Assembly: GCF_001598455.1 (NCBI RefSeq)
Contig: NZ_BCYZ01000024.1
Span: forward strand, 1 to 59,402
Length of the DNA: 59,402 nucleotides
Direction: 5' to 3'
Source of the DNA: Sphingomonas pruni NBRC 15498
Lineage (GTDB): Bacteria > Pseudomonadota > Alphaproteobacteria > Sphingomonadales > Sphingomonadaceae
Made by a program: the position numbers and the translations under genes. Positions 40,699 to 50,001 of this stretch are shown here, one piece after another (position 1 is the first letter of the stretch; the number at the start of each line of letters is the position of its first letter). The notes beneath the pieces are model-generated. The model saw only the letters and a list, made by a program, of their open reading frames with translations. It was not told the origin of the DNA and made no database searches.

Positions 40699-42818
40699 CG
40701 GGTTACGCGTTTCCCGACCTGACCGGCCTGGTCAGGCCCGAGTCGGTCGCCATCGTCGGCGCGTCCGATCGTCGCGACCGGATAGGCGGCCGGGTCTTCT
40801 ACAACTTGGTCGAGGAATCCCACTTTACCGGGCGACTCCATCTCGTGAACCCCGGGCGCGACACGGTGGGCGGCCGGCCCTGCGTCGCGACGCCGGCATT
40901 GCTGCCGGAGGCGCCGGATCTGGCCGTCATCGCGATCCCGGCCGAAGGCGTGATCGAGGCGCTGCGCGGCTGCGCGGATCGCGGCACGCGCTTCGCCATC
41001 GTGCTGACCTCGGGCTTTGGCGAAACCGGAGAGCCCGGCAAGGCAGCCGAGGCCGAGATGCGCGACATCGTCCGCACGACCGGGATGCGGATCTACGGCC
41101 CCAACTGCCCGGGCCTGTCGAACGTCAACGCCAGGCTCGGCTTCACCTTCTCGCCCGCCTTCAGGCTCGATCTGCGGTCCGGGCCGCTCGGTGTCGCGAC
41201 GCAGGGCGGCGGCCTCGGGCGCACCGTCCTGCAGTCGATGGACCGCGGCGTCGGCGTCGGCTTGTGGTGCTCGGCGGGGAACGAGGTCGATCTCGAGGTC
41301 AGCGACTTCATCCATTATATGGCGGACGCACCCGACATCACCGTGATCGCGACCCTCATCGAGGGTATTCGCGATGGTGCGAAATTCGTGGCGGCGGTCC
41401 GGCACGCGGCCGAACGCGGAAAGCCGATCGTCGCCTTGAAGGTCGGGCGATCCGCTTATGGTGCGAAAGCCGCGATGTCGCATACCGCGGCGATTTCCGG
41501 TTCGGCGGAGGTCAACAGCGCCGCCTTCAGGCAACTGGGCGTCGTCGAGGTCGACGATATCGACGAGCTGATCGACACGGCTTGGCTCCTGGCGCGCAAG
41601 CGACCGGGCGCCGACGAACGGGTTGCGGTTTACTGCTCGTCGGGCGGCACTGCCGCCCTGACCGCCGACATGGTCGGGACCGCCGGACTGACGCTCGCGA
41701 CCTTCGCGCCCGATACGGAAGCAACGCTGCGGGAGCTGCTGCCGTCGTTCGCCTCGATCGCCAATCCGGTGGATACGACGGCAGACGTGCTTGCGGACAT
41801 GACGGTGATCGACCGGACGCTTGCAGCAGTAGCGTCCGACCCCGGGGTCGGCATCGTGCTCCATCCCTTTCCCATGGAGTACGGCGCTGCCACGACGCGG
41901 GCTGCCGAAAGCGTCGTCGCCGTGCAGTCGGCGACCGCGACCCCGCTCCTGCCGGTCTGGATCAGCGATCGCATCGGCGAGGGATATCGCGACCTGGCGG
42001 ATGCGGGGCTCGCGCCGGTGCGCAGCGTCGGCAAGGCGGTGACCGCGGTCCGCCGCTGGGCCGATCACGGTCGCTGGCTGGCGACGCGCGAGGCGGACTG
42101 GATGCCGGTCGGTATCCCCGGTCCGGTCACCCAGGGTTCGCGAACCGTGGCGATGAGCGAGCTCGACGCGAAGGCATGGCTGCGCGAACATGGTATCGGG
42201 GTCATGCCGGCGACGGTCGCGACGACCATCGACGAGGCACGCAGCATAGCCGACGCGATGGGCTATCCTGTCGTCGCCAAGATCGCGAGCGCCGACATCT
42301 TGCACAAGTCCGATATCGGCGGCGTGGCGCTCGGTCTCGCGGATGCCGATGCCGTGGCCGGAGCCTGGCGCCGCATCATGGCGGCCGTGGCGCGGCAGCG
42401 GCCCGAGGCTCGGATCGATGGTCTGCTCATCGAGCGGATGGCGCCGCCCGGCGGCGTCGAGATGTTCGTCGGCGTCCACCGCGACCCGGTGTTCGGCCCG
42501 GTGATGACCTGCGGCCTTGGCGGCATCCACGTCGAGATTTTCCAGGATGTCGCACGCCGGCTCCTGCCACTCACCGCGCGGGAAGCCGCCGCGATGCTGC
42601 GCGAGGTCAGGTCCTTTGCGCTGCTCGATGGTGCACGCGGCCGGCCCAGATGCGATGTCGCCGCCCTCGAGCGCCTGCTCGTCGGCGTCTCGGACTTCGT
42701 GTGCGTGCAGGGTGCGGCGATCGAGGAGCTCGACCTGAACCCGGTATGGGTTGGGCCGGAGGGAGCGCTGCCGCTCGATGCCATGGTCGTGCGCCGCCTG
42801 AACGAAGGACTGTCATGA
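40695..42818 (+). CDS. NDP-forming acyl-CoA synthetase (CoA-binding + ATP-grasp)
   Basis: This 707-residue single-chain acyl-CoA synthetase is of the ADP-forming acetate-CoA ligase type. An N-terminal CoA-binding domain (LVRPESVAIVGASDRRDRIGGRVFYNL) is followed by succinyl-CoA-ligase-like domains with the phosphohistidine context MSHTAAISGS. The C-terminal ATP-grasp domain reads MGYPVVAKIASADILHKSDIGGVALGL. Sphingomonads use relatives of this class (FerA) to activate phenylpropanoids, so an aromatic or branched acid is possible. It should activate the acid entering the pathway. Confidence 0.9.
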   Translation: MTGYAFPDLTGLVRPESVAIVGASDRRDRIGGRVFYNLVEESHFTGRLHLVNPGRDTVGGRPCVATPALLPEAPDLAVIAIPAEGVIEALRGCADRGTRFAIVLTSGFGETGEPGKAAEAEMRDIVRTTGMRIYGPNCPGLSNVNARLGFTFSPAFRLDLRSGPLGVATQGGGLGRTVLQSMDRGVGVGLWCSAGNEVDLEVSDFIHYMADAPDITVIATLIEGIRDGAKFVAAVRHAAERGKPIVALKVGRSAYGAKAAMSHTAAISGSAEVNSAAFRQLGVVEVDDIDELIDTAWLLARKRPGADERVAVYCSSGGTAALTADMVGTAGLTLATFAPDTEATLRELLPSFASIANPVDTTADVLADMTVIDRTLAAVASDPGVGIVLHPFPMEYGAATTRAAESVVAVQSATATPLLPVWISDRIGEGYRDLADAGLAPVRSVGKAVTAVRRWADHGRWLATREADWMPVGIPGPVTQGSRTVAMSELDAKAWLREHGIGVMPATVATTIDEARSIADAMGYPVVAKIASADILHKSDIGGVALGLADADAVAGAWRRIMAAVARQRPEARIDGLLIERMAPPGGVEMFVGVHRDPVFGPVMTCGLGGIHVEIFQDVARRLLPLTAREAAAMLREVRSFALLDGARGRPRCDVAALERLLVGVSDFVCVQGAAIEELDLNPVWVGPEGALPLDAMVVRRLNEGLS

Positions 42819-43597
42819 CCGTCGCGACCGAGATCGGCTACTCAACCCGCGATGCCATCATGGTGCGCGGCAGGAACCTCTCCACCGAGATATTGGGGTC
42901 GTTCGACTTCGTCGACATGATTTGGTGGGTGACCTTCGCGAGGCTGCCCGAGCCGCGCGAGAAGACCATGATCAACATGCTGCTCGTGACCGCTGCCGAC
43001 CACGGCCTGACGCCCAGCGCGATCACGGCACGGCTCACATGGCTTGGCGCCCCCGAATCGCTGCAGGGCGCGGTCGCCGCCGGACTGCTCGGCGCTGGCA
43101 ACAATTTCCTCGGGACCGTCCAGAACGTGGCGCAAATGCTGATGGATGCTGCCGCCGACCTGCCGGAGGATGCCGACGATGGCGCGATCGCGGAATGCGC
43201 GGCCGCGCTGGCCGCGGTCCGGCGAGCCGAACGCCGTCCGATCTCGGGGATCGGCCACCCGATCCATATCGACGGCGATCCGCGCGTGCCGACCCTCCGC
43301 CGCATCTCCGAGGAGAACGGGTATTTTGGCAAGCACTGGCGGCTGGCGATTGCGATCCCGCGGGCGGTCGCCGCGCACACTGGCCGCGCGTTGCCGCTCA
43401 ATGCGGCCGGCGCGAACGGCGCGATCCTGGCGGACATGGGAATGGATCCGATGATGGGCCGCGGCCTGGCGCTGATCGGACGGGCCGCAGGACTGGTCGC
43501 CCATATCGCCGACGAGAAGGCGTCGCCACAGGGCCAACGCATCTGGGACCTGGTGACCGCACAGGACGAGCGTAACGCAAGGCCGCCTGTCCGATGA
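42815..43597 (+). CDS. citryl-CoA lyase / citrate-synthase-like protein
   Basis: This 260-residue protein is of the short citrate-synthase fold called citryl-CoA lyase. It has the conserved GIGHPIHIDGDPRVPTL (citrate-synthase GHxxY/DPR region) and a C-terminal NGAILADMGMDPMMGRGLALIGRAAGL. It lacks the N-terminal third of true citrate synthase. It probably cleaves or forms a C-C bond in a 3-hydroxy-acyl-CoA of citryl- or citramalyl-CoA type, giving acetyl-CoA plus an oxoacid. It overlaps both neighbours by 4 bp. Confidence 0.88.
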   Translation: MTVATEIGYSTRDAIMVRGRNLSTEILGSFDFVDMIWWVTFARLPEPREKTMINMLLVTAADHGLTPSAITARLTWLGAPESLQGAVAAGLLGAGNNFLGTVQNVAQMLMDAAADLPEDADDGAIAECAAALAAVRRAERRPISGIGHPIHIDGDPRVPTLRRISEENGYFGKHWRLAIAIPRAVAAHTGRALPLNAAGANGAILADMGMDPMMGRGLALIGRAAGLVAHIADEKASPQGQRIWDLVTAQDERNARPPVR

Positions 43598-44667
43598 CCC
43601 CGCCGCTCGAAGGCATCGTGGTGGCAGATTTCAGCGAGCTGCTGCCGGGCCCGTTCCTGACGCAGAGCCTGGCCGAGCTGGGCGCCCATGTCATCAAGGT
43701 GGAGCGTCCGCCGCACGGTGACCCCACCCGCAGGCTCGCGCCGGGCGTGTTCCGAGCCGTGAACCGTGGGAAGGCGAGCATTCTCTCCGACCTCAAGGAC
43801 CCGGCACAAGCAGAGAAGGCGCGGGCGACGATATCCCGCGCGGATATCGTGGTCGAGGGCTTCAGGCCCGGCGTGATGAAACGGCTCGGCCTGGACTATG
43901 CGGCGCTCGCAGACGCAATGCCGCGCCTCATCTACGTTTCGCTGACCGGCTATGGGCAGACCGGCCCGATGGCGCCGCTGCCCGGGCACGACGTCAATTA
44001 TCTCGCGACGGGAGGCGCGATCGCGCTCTCCGGCCAGGCCGCCGACCCGCCGGCCCATGCCTTCGGCCTGCCCGCCGCCGACCTGTGCGCTGCAACCTAT
44101 GCGCTCGCCGCCGTCCTGGCGGCACTCGTCCAGCGGGGGCGAACGGGAGCGGGCCAGCATATTGACGTCGCGATGGCGGACTGCGTCGCGCACTGGATGA
44201 ATCCCCGTGTCGCCCAGTTCGACGACGCCGGCCTGTCCACGCTTTCGGCGCAGCGCGACGACGCACTGGTAAAGCCAGCCTACGGCGCCTTTTCCTGCGC
44301 CGACGGCGCGATCGTTACGATCGGCGCGCTCGAGGACCATTTCTGGGGCCGGCTCAACGGGGTGCTCGACCTCACGCCGTTTAACGGACCGACTTTTGCC
44401 ACGTTCGCGGCGCGCATCGCCTCGGCCGCCGCGATCAACGCGCGGCTGGCGGAGGAGACGCGGCGCCTGAGCGCGCCGGAGCTCGTCGATCGCCTGCGCG
44501 CCGCAGACGTACCCGTCGCTGAGGTGGTCGCGCCTGCCGGGCTTTGCGCACATAAGCAGTTCGCCGCGCGAAGACTGTATCATGAGGGTCTGGCACGGTT
44601 CCCGGTACGACTGGCCGGGATGGCGGATGCGCTGTCGTCGACGGCGCCGCTCGACAGTCTCGGATGA
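43594..44667 (+). CDS. CaiB/BaiF family CoA-transferase
   Basis: This 357-residue family III CoA-transferase begins PLEGIVVADFSELLPGPFLTQSLAELGAHVIKVERPPHGDPTR. The expected catalytic Asp is in LPAADLCAATYALAAVLAAL. It moves CoA between acyl groups without ATP, so in this operon it would activate a second acid or recycle CoA from an end product. It is coupled to the genes on both sides by ATGA overlaps. Confidence 0.92.
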   Translation: MTPPLEGIVVADFSELLPGPFLTQSLAELGAHVIKVERPPHGDPTRRLAPGVFRAVNRGKASILSDLKDPAQAEKARATISRADIVVEGFRPGVMKRLGLDYAALADAMPRLIYVSLTGYGQTGPMAPLPGHDVNYLATGGAIALSGQAADPPAHAFGLPAADLCAATYALAAVLAALVQRGRTGAGQHIDVAMADCVAHWMNPRVAQFDDAGLSTLSAQRDDALVKPAYGAFSCADGAIVTIGALEDHFWGRLNGVLDLTPFNGPTFATFAARIASAAAINARLAEETRRLSAPELVDRLRAADVPVAEVVAPAGLCAHKQFAARRLYHEGLARFPVRLAGMADALSSTAPLDSLG

Positions 44668-45824
44668 CGCCATTCGTCCATCGCCAGTTCGCCCAGCAGC
44701 GGGTGCGCTACGGCACGCCCTTCCTGGACGCGATCGACGACGAACTGGCCCTTGCCGGTGACACGCGCATCGTTCTCGTCTCATCGAGCCGACAGGCGGC
44801 GACGCCCGAGGCGGCGTTGCTCCGAGAGCGTCTGGGCGGACGGCTTGTCGGCGAGATTGCCGACATCGCTCCGCACGTCCCGCTCGCCGGCATTTCGCGC
44901 GGCGCGGCTATCGCGCGCAACGCGCGGCCGGATTGCCTGATCGCTCTCGGCGGCGGGTCCGTGATCGACGCTGCGAAGGCCATTCTCGCATGCGTAGAGG
45001 CGGGCGTTGACGACGAGCCGGCACTCCAGGACCTCCTTGCGCGCACCCGGCGCGGTGTCGAGCCGAGTGCCTGGGACACCCTTCCCGCGATACGGATCAT
45101 CGCCATCCCGACCACATTGTCCGCCGCAGAATGCAGCTGGTTCGGCGGGGTCACGAATCCGGCAACCGGCACGAAGGCGGCGGTGTCGGCCGCCGGGCTG
45201 ATGCCGAGGAGTATCGTGTACGATCCGGTGCTGACGCGCGACGTGCCGATGCGGGTGTTCCTCGCCACCGGCGTCAAGGCGATCGACCATGCCGCCGAAC
45301 GGTTGGCGGCGCTGACGGTCTGTCCCTATAGCGACGCGGTCTCCCTAAAGGCGCTCGCATTGCTCTCCTCGGCATTGCCCCGGGTCAGGGCCGATTCGGG
45401 CGACCTTGATGCCCGGCTCGATTGCCAGATGGGCGCGTGGCTTTCGATGGCCGGTGTGCAGGCCGGCGCCCAGGTCGGCGCGAGCCATGCGCTCGGGCAC
45501 GTCATCGGGGGCGCGACGGGAGCGCTTCACGGCGATACCTCCTGCGTGTGTCTGGCCCCGGTCATGCGCTGGAACGAGGCCGTGAACGCTGATCGCCAGT
45601 CGGCCATATCGCAGGCACTTGGCGGCAGTGGCAGCGCGGGCGACGCCGTCGAGACGCTGGTCCGCGCGCTGGGCCTTCCGACGCGACTGCGCGACATCGG
45701 AGTCGAGCGGTCGCTCCTCCCGAACCTTGCCGCCCGCGCGCTTCACGATCCACCGATGCGAACCAACCCGCGTCGACCGCGCGATGCCGGGGAGATCGAA
45801 GCTCTACTCGCCTCGATGTGGTGA
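44664..45824 (+). CDS. iron-containing alcohol dehydrogenase / maleylacetate-reductase-like protein
   Basis: This 386-residue group III (Fe-dependent) dehydrogenase has NAD-binding LIALGGGSVIDAAKAI. The metal ligands are expected in GVKAIDHAAE and GASHALGHVIGG plus LHGDTS. The overall length and the QRVRYG-type N-terminus resemble maleylacetate reductases. It could reduce an oxoacid or aldehyde product. It is the last gene of the seven-gene operon, and its 3' end overlaps the convergent SRPBCC gene by 21 bp. Confidence 0.88.
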   Translation: MTPFVHRQFAQQRVRYGTPFLDAIDDELALAGDTRIVLVSSSRQAATPEAALLRERLGGRLVGEIADIAPHVPLAGISRGAAIARNARPDCLIALGGGSVIDAAKAILACVEAGVDDEPALQDLLARTRRGVEPSAWDTLPAIRIIAIPTTLSAAECSWFGGVTNPATGTKAAVSAAGLMPRSIVYDPVLTRDVPMRVFLATGVKAIDHAAERLAALTVCPYSDAVSLKALALLSSALPRVRADSGDLDARLDCQMGAWLSMAGVQAGAQVGASHALGHVIGGATGALHGDTSCVCLAPVMRWNEAVNADRQSAISQALGGSGSAGDAVETLVRALGLPTRLRDIGVERSLLPNLAARALHDPPMRTNPRRPRDAGEIEALLASMW

Positions 45825-46271
45825 GGTGGCGTAGCGGTAGAATTCGTCGAAGCTCTCAGGCAACCGGCGCCTGAACCCGGAGGAGATCGTTCCGCGAAGC
45901 AACCGGCCGACCCAGTTCAGGTCGACGCGAACCGTCTGGCGCACCAGGGCGCCGTTGCCGACTGGCGCGACATCGTAGCGATGCCGAAAGTCACCCAGCG
46001 GCAGGAAGCCGCCAGCCAGCAAACGGGAAACGTGCGTGAAGCTGCTGCCTGGTACGACGTTAGCAAACGTCACGGTCGCCCGCCCCGCGCCCTTGAACCG
46101 GCCGGTCATGACGCTTCCTTCGGCGACAGGACCTGCCGGCGACAGCGAGGCCGAGAGGTAGAGGCTGTTCCAGGCAAGCTGGTGCGCGGGCTCGATGAGC
46201 ATCGCGAATATGTCGGCGGGCGCTGCGTCGATGAACCGCTCGCCGGTGAGTTCGATCTGCCGCGCACTCAC
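45804..46271 (-). CDS. SRPBCC-family (START/coenzyme Q-binding-like) protein
   Basis: This 155-residue protein has a GTG start overlapping the GST stop (GTGA). The N-terminus ELTGERFIDAAPADIFAMLIEPAHQLAWNSLYL is typical of SRPBCC ligand-binding proteins, which hold hydrophobic small molecules in a helix-grip cavity. It has no signal peptide. It is third in a minus-strand operon (SDR, GST, SRPBCC) convergent with the catabolic operon. The ligand is unknown, perhaps an intermediate of the neighbouring pathway. Confidence 0.8.
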   Translation of the reverse strand: MSARQIELTGERFIDAAPADIFAMLIEPAHQLAWNSLYLSASLSPAGPVAEGSVMTGRFKGAGRATVTFANVVPGSSFTHVSRLLAGGFLPLGDFRHRYDVAPVGNGALVRQTVRVDLNWVGRLLRGTISSGFRRRLPESFDEFYRYATSPHRGE

Positions 46272-46873
46272 TGTATCAAGCCGTCAGCGCGAAGGGCTGC
46301 CCTGACGGCGGGCCGGGCCGCCACCCGCCGGAGATAGGCCTCGAGCGATGGCCAGCGGTCGATCGGAATAAGCGTGAACTGGGTCCAGTTCAGGACCGTG
46401 AACAGATAGGCGTCGGCGACGCCGAAGTGCTCGCCCAAATACTCGCGATCCGTGAGTTCCATGTCGATCCATGCCAGCCGCCGCTCGATCGATGCCTGCG
46501 CGGCCGCTTTCCAGTCGTCGGATGGCCCGCGCACGAACAACGGCGTGTACGACTTGTGGAGCTCGCTCGCGGTGAAGCTCAGCCATTCGATCGTGCGATA
46601 TCGCGCCATGGTGCCGTGCACGGGCGCCAATCCCAGCTCTGGACGCAGGTCAGCGAGATACAGCAGGATCGCGGGACCCTCGGTGAGGATCGAGCCATCG
46701 TCGAGCTCGAGTGCCGGCACATATCCTTTCGGGCAGATCGAGGTGAAGGGTCGTCCATCGGGCAGAACCTTCGCCTTCACCCCAAGCCTGACGGTTTCAA
46801 AGGGCAGCGCGGCCTCCCGCAGGATGATGTGCGGCGCGAGCGAGGCAGTGCCTGGTGTCGCGTACAGTTTCAT
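46268..46873 (-). CDS. glutathione S-transferase family protein
   Basis: This 201-residue protein has an N-terminal thioredoxin-like domain (MKLYATPGTASLAPHIILREAALPFETVRLG ... KGYVPALELDDGSILTEGPAILLYLADL, including the cis-Pro and the E-S/G-type glutathione contact LTEGPA). The C-terminal helical domain reads REYLGEHFGVADAYLFTVLNW. It resembles bacterial beta/theta GSTs. It overlaps the SDR stop by one base and the SRPBCC start by four, so the three are co-translated. Confidence 0.9.
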   Translation of the reverse strand: MKLYATPGTASLAPHIILREAALPFETVRLGVKAKVLPDGRPFTSICPKGYVPALELDDGSILTEGPAILLYLADLRPELGLAPVHGTMARYRTIEWLSFTASELHKSYTPLFVRGPSDDWKAAAQASIERRLAWIDMELTDREYLGEHFGVADAYLFTVLNWTQFTLIPIDRWPSLEAYLRRVAARPAVRAALRADGLIQ

Positions 46874-47655
46874 CAGCCGTCCGCCGTCGCGACTCCGCCC
46901 GAGACCGGGATCAGCGCGCCCGTGAGATAAGCTCCAGCCCTGGAGGCCAGATAGATGGCCGCGCCGGCGATCTCTTCGGCTGTCCCCTCGCGGCCCATCG
47001 GCACCATATGCGCAAGCGAAGCGGCAGCATCCGGTCGCGCGAACAGCGGCTCTGTCATGGCAGTGCGGAAGAGACCGGGCGCGATGGCGTTGACGGTGAT
47101 ATCCGGCGCAAGGTGCGCCGCGAGGTGCCGGGTCATCAGGATCAGGCCGGCCTTGCTCGCCGCGTAGGGATAGGATTCCCACGCAGGCGGTCGCATCCCC
47201 TCGACCGAGGCGATGTTGATGATGCGAGATGGGTCTCCCGGTCGCGACGCCGCTCGCAGCGCTGAAACGAGCCGCCGCGCGATATCGAACGGCGCCGCCA
47301 GATTGACGGTCAGGACGTCTTCGAAGGCCTTTTGATCGAAATCCTCGAACGGCATGGCGCGCGCGATCGCGGCGTTGTTGACGAGGATGTCGAGCCGGCC
47401 GCCATGCCCGGCGACGTGCGCGGCGAGCCGCTCGGCGTCCGCGCCCTGCGAGACATCCGCGACGACCGCGTGGCATTGCCCGAAGGTCGACAGCGCGTGA
47501 CGCGCCTCGTCGAGTTCGACCTCATCGGGCGCGCAGATGTGGACTGTCACGCCCGCCGAGAGCAGCCCCTCCGCGATCATCCTTCCGATGCCGCGGGAGG
47601 CACCGGTGACAAGGGCAGCCTTGCCGGTGAGATCGAAGAGGGACGAGACATCCAT
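46873..47655 (-). CDS. short-chain dehydrogenase/reductase
   Basis: This 260-residue SDR has cofactor motif TGASRGIG, NNAAI and catalytic YAASK after NIASVEGMRPPAWESYPYAASKAG. The C-terminal region (LTGALIPVSGGVATADG) is typical of gluconate-dehydrogenase-like SDRs. It is the first gene of the minus-strand SDR-GST-SRPBCC operon. The 217 bp to the LysR gene (47656-47872) shows no gene. Confidence 0.9.
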   Translation of the reverse strand: MDVSSLFDLTGKAALVTGASRGIGRMIAEGLLSAGVTVHICAPDEVELDEARHALSTFGQCHAVVADVSQGADAERLAAHVAGHGGRLDILVNNAAIARAMPFEDFDQKAFEDVLTVNLAAPFDIARRLVSALRAASRPGDPSRIINIASVEGMRPPAWESYPYAASKAGLILMTRHLAAHLAPDITVNAIAPGLFRTAMTEPLFARPDAAASLAHMVPMGREGTAEEIAGAAIYLASRAGAYLTGALIPVSGGVATADG

Positions 47656-47872
47656 CGCGAAAACCTAGCCGACCAGACGTGGGGCAAGGAGGACCACGGG
47701 GATCGCACTGACGCGGACCCTTGCGCTCAAGATCGGCTGGGCCCCGCGCCGGCTACCGTGACCGGTTAAGGGGCCCATGTGGGCGTATCGGCAGGGCGCC
47801 CCAGGTCGGGCGATTCAGCGGGCGGCGGGTGATCAGCGACGGCTCCACCGCGCCGGTAGGACAGCCGATCAG

Positions 47873-48805
47873 CTATCGCGATCTCAGCGCTTCAGAAAAT
47901 GGCTCGCTCAGCTTGTCGCGCAGCCATCCGCAGCTCGCGTCCCGGTCGGTCCGGTCGTGCCAGACCATCTGATAGCCAAATCCCTCCACCTCAACCGGCG
48001 GCGACATCGCTACGAGCTCGTGCGCGTCCGCGAGCTGACGGGATGCGCGTTCCGGAAGCGTCAGGATCAGGTCGGTCTTTGCCGCCAGCAGAGCCGCCGT
48101 CGCGAAGTATGGCAGCACCACCGCAACCCTGCGCTCAAGGCCGTGGACAGCCAGCGCAGCGTCAACGTCTCCGGTGGCGCCACCGAAGATCGACACCAGG
48201 ATATGCGGATAGGCGACGAACTGCTGCAGCGAGAGTCTGCCGGGTTTCATTGACGATTGGAGTGGGTGCCCAGTCCGTAGGAGACTGACATATTTCTCCT
48301 GGAAGAGCCTTTTCGTCAGCAAGCCGCTGGGGACAGGCTCATCGCTGTAAAGTGCAAGATCGACATCTCCCGCTGTCAGGCGCCGGAACATTTCCGCCGA
48401 AAAGGGGACGACCTCGATCTTCGCAAGCGGCGCTTCGCGGGCAACGGCGGCGACAAGATCGGGCATGACCGCGATCGCGCCGTAATCGGTCGTCGCCACA
48501 CGGAATATGCGTTTCGTCGATTGTGGATCGAAGCCGGGGAAGTCGACCAAGGCGTCGATGTCGGCGACCAGGGACGCGACGGAGGCGGACAAGGCCTCCG
48601 CGCGAGGCGTCGCGATAACGCCGCGGGCACCTTTAACGAACAGCGGATCCTGAAACACCTCGCGCAGGCGCGCGATGGAACGACTGACGGCCGGCTGGCT
48701 CATGTGCAGACGCTCGGCCGCCGCGGTCACGTTTCGCGTCTCCAGAACCGTCCGCAGGATGACCAGCAGGTTCAGGTCGAGACGGCGTAATAGCGAATTA
48801 GACAT
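47873..48805 (-). CDS. LysR-family transcriptional regulator
   Basis: This 310-residue regulator begins LRRLDLNLLVILRTVLETRNVTAAAERLHMSQPAVSRSIARLREVFQDPLFVKGARG, the nodD/linR-like LysR helix-turn-helix. A periplasmic-binding-type effector domain follows from about residue 95. It is divergent from the Tat-exported hydrolase gene, with a perfect 16-bp palindrome between them. It likely controls the hydrolase-SnoaL-methyltransferase-NmrA set. Confidence 0.93.
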   Translation of the reverse strand: MSNSLLRRLDLNLLVILRTVLETRNVTAAAERLHMSQPAVSRSIARLREVFQDPLFVKGARGVIATPRAEALSASVASLVADIDALVDFPGFDPQSTKRIFRVATTDYGAIAVMPDLVAAVAREAPLAKIEVVPFSAEMFRRLTAGDVDLALYSDEPVPSGLLTKRLFQEKYVSLLRTGHPLQSSMKPGRLSLQQFVAYPHILVSIFGGATGDVDAALAVHGLERRVAVVLPYFATAALLAAKTDLILTLPERASRQLADAHELVAMSPPVEVEGFGYQMVWHDRTDRDASCGWLRDKLSEPFSEALRSR

Positions 48806-48816
48806 ATCGATTATTA

Positions 48817-48832
48817 GTCCAATGCATTGGAC
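48817..48832. promoter_or_regulatory. perfect 16-bp palindrome, candidate LysR operator
   Basis: GTCCAATGCATTGGAC lies 11 bp upstream of the LysR start and about 80 bp upstream of the divergent hydrolase. A symmetric site in a LysR divergent promoter fits the usual recognition site, but the regulator's binding is inferred. Confidence 0.65.
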
Positions 48833-48914
48833 GCATCATAGGTGAAGGCATATCCGGCTGTCCATCGATGGTTTGGACCGCGAGGCGCGACGTCCCCGAT
48901 CAGGAAGCAACTAT

Positions 48915-49988
48915 ATGCAATCGACGATGGGCGGTCCTCGCGGCCGGCGCACCATGCTCAAGTTTCTCTCGGCAACGCCGCTCCTGCTCGCCGGGATCGC
49001 GCCGACGCACTTGCGCGCAAAAGGAGCAGACAAGATGAGGACGATCGCCGAAAGCGCGCTGGCCGCCCGCGCCTACCGAACAGAGGCAGTCAACTTCCAG
49101 AGCCACGGCGTATCGCTGGCCGGTACCCTGTTCACCCCGATCTCGACCCCCACCCCTCCCCCTTGCGTCGTGATCCTCGGGCCGTTCGGCTTCGTGAAGG
49201 AGATGTCGCCGATGGAATATGCCACGCGGCTGGCCCGCGCCGGCTTCGCCGCGCTGATCTTCGATCCGCGGTTCAGCGGAGAGAGCGGCGGCACCCCGCG
49301 ACGGCTGGAAAGCCCGACTGCCAAGATCGCCGACGTCGGTGCCGCAATCGACTTTCTGATGACGCGCACCGATCTCGCCACCAACAAGCTCGCGGCGTTG
49401 GGCATTTGTCAGGGCTCCTCCGAGATGATCGCGGTCGCCGCGTCGGACCCGCGGGTGAAGGTCCTGGCGACAGTCTCGGGCCAGTATCTCTACCGCGAGA
49501 ACCTCGAAGGCTTTTTCGGCGGCGGTGGCCCGACGCTCGACGAGCGCATCGCGCGTGGCCGAAAGGCCAAGGCTGCGTTCGAGACATCAGGCGTGGTCGA
49601 ATACACCGCAGTCGTCGATCCCCTCGACAAGGCAGCCGGGCTGCCCTGGCCGCCCATCAACGCCTGGTATCAACCATGGACGACGCCGAAATGGGGCGAG
49701 CCGAGCCGGTGGGAAAACCGCTACGCGACGATGAGCGACGCCGAGGTCTGGACATTCGACGTCGATCCGTACGCCGCCCAGGTCAAGGTGCCGACACTCC
49801 TCATCCACGGCGAGCAGTCCGACGGGCTCGTGGCCGCGGTGACCCATGTTTTCGATCGCATCCCCGCCACCGACAAGCACATGGACGTCATCGCCGACGT
49901 CTTCCACACCCGCTTCTACGATGATCCGCTCGTGATCGAGCCTGCCGCGACAAGGGTCGCGGACTGGTTCAGGTCGCACCTCAACTGA
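48915..49988 (+). CDS. Tat-exported alpha/beta hydrolase with Cys nucleophile motif
   Basis: This 357-residue protein starts MQSTMGGPRGRRTMLKFLSA, and an AGGAAG ribosome binding site supports ATG 48915. The twin-arginine RRTMLKFL followed by the hydrophobic stretch SATPLLLAGIAP indicates export. The hydrolase core has a nucleophile elbow reading LGICQGSSEM, that is G-x-Cys-x-G as in dienelactone-hydrolase-like enzymes. A C-terminal VPTLLIHGEQSDGLV Asp region and VFHTRFYD (His) follow. It is divergent from LysR and 13 bp before the SnoaL-like gene. The substrate is unknown. Confidence 0.82.
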   Translation: MQSTMGGPRGRRTMLKFLSATPLLLAGIAPTHLRAKGADKMRTIAESALAARAYRTEAVNFQSHGVSLAGTLFTPISTPTPPPCVVILGPFGFVKEMSPMEYATRLARAGFAALIFDPRFSGESGGTPRRLESPTAKIADVGAAIDFLMTRTDLATNKLAALGICQGSSEMIAVAASDPRVKVLATVSGQYLYRENLEGFFGGGGPTLDERIARGRKAKAAFETSGVVEYTAVVDPLDKAAGLPWPPINAWYQPWTTPKWGEPSRWENRYATMSDAEVWTFDVDPYAAQVKVPTLLIHGEQSDGLVAAVTHVFDRIPATDKHMDVIADVFHTRFYDDPLVIEPAATRVADWFRSHLN

Positions 49989-50001
49989 CAGGACCGCACC
50001 A

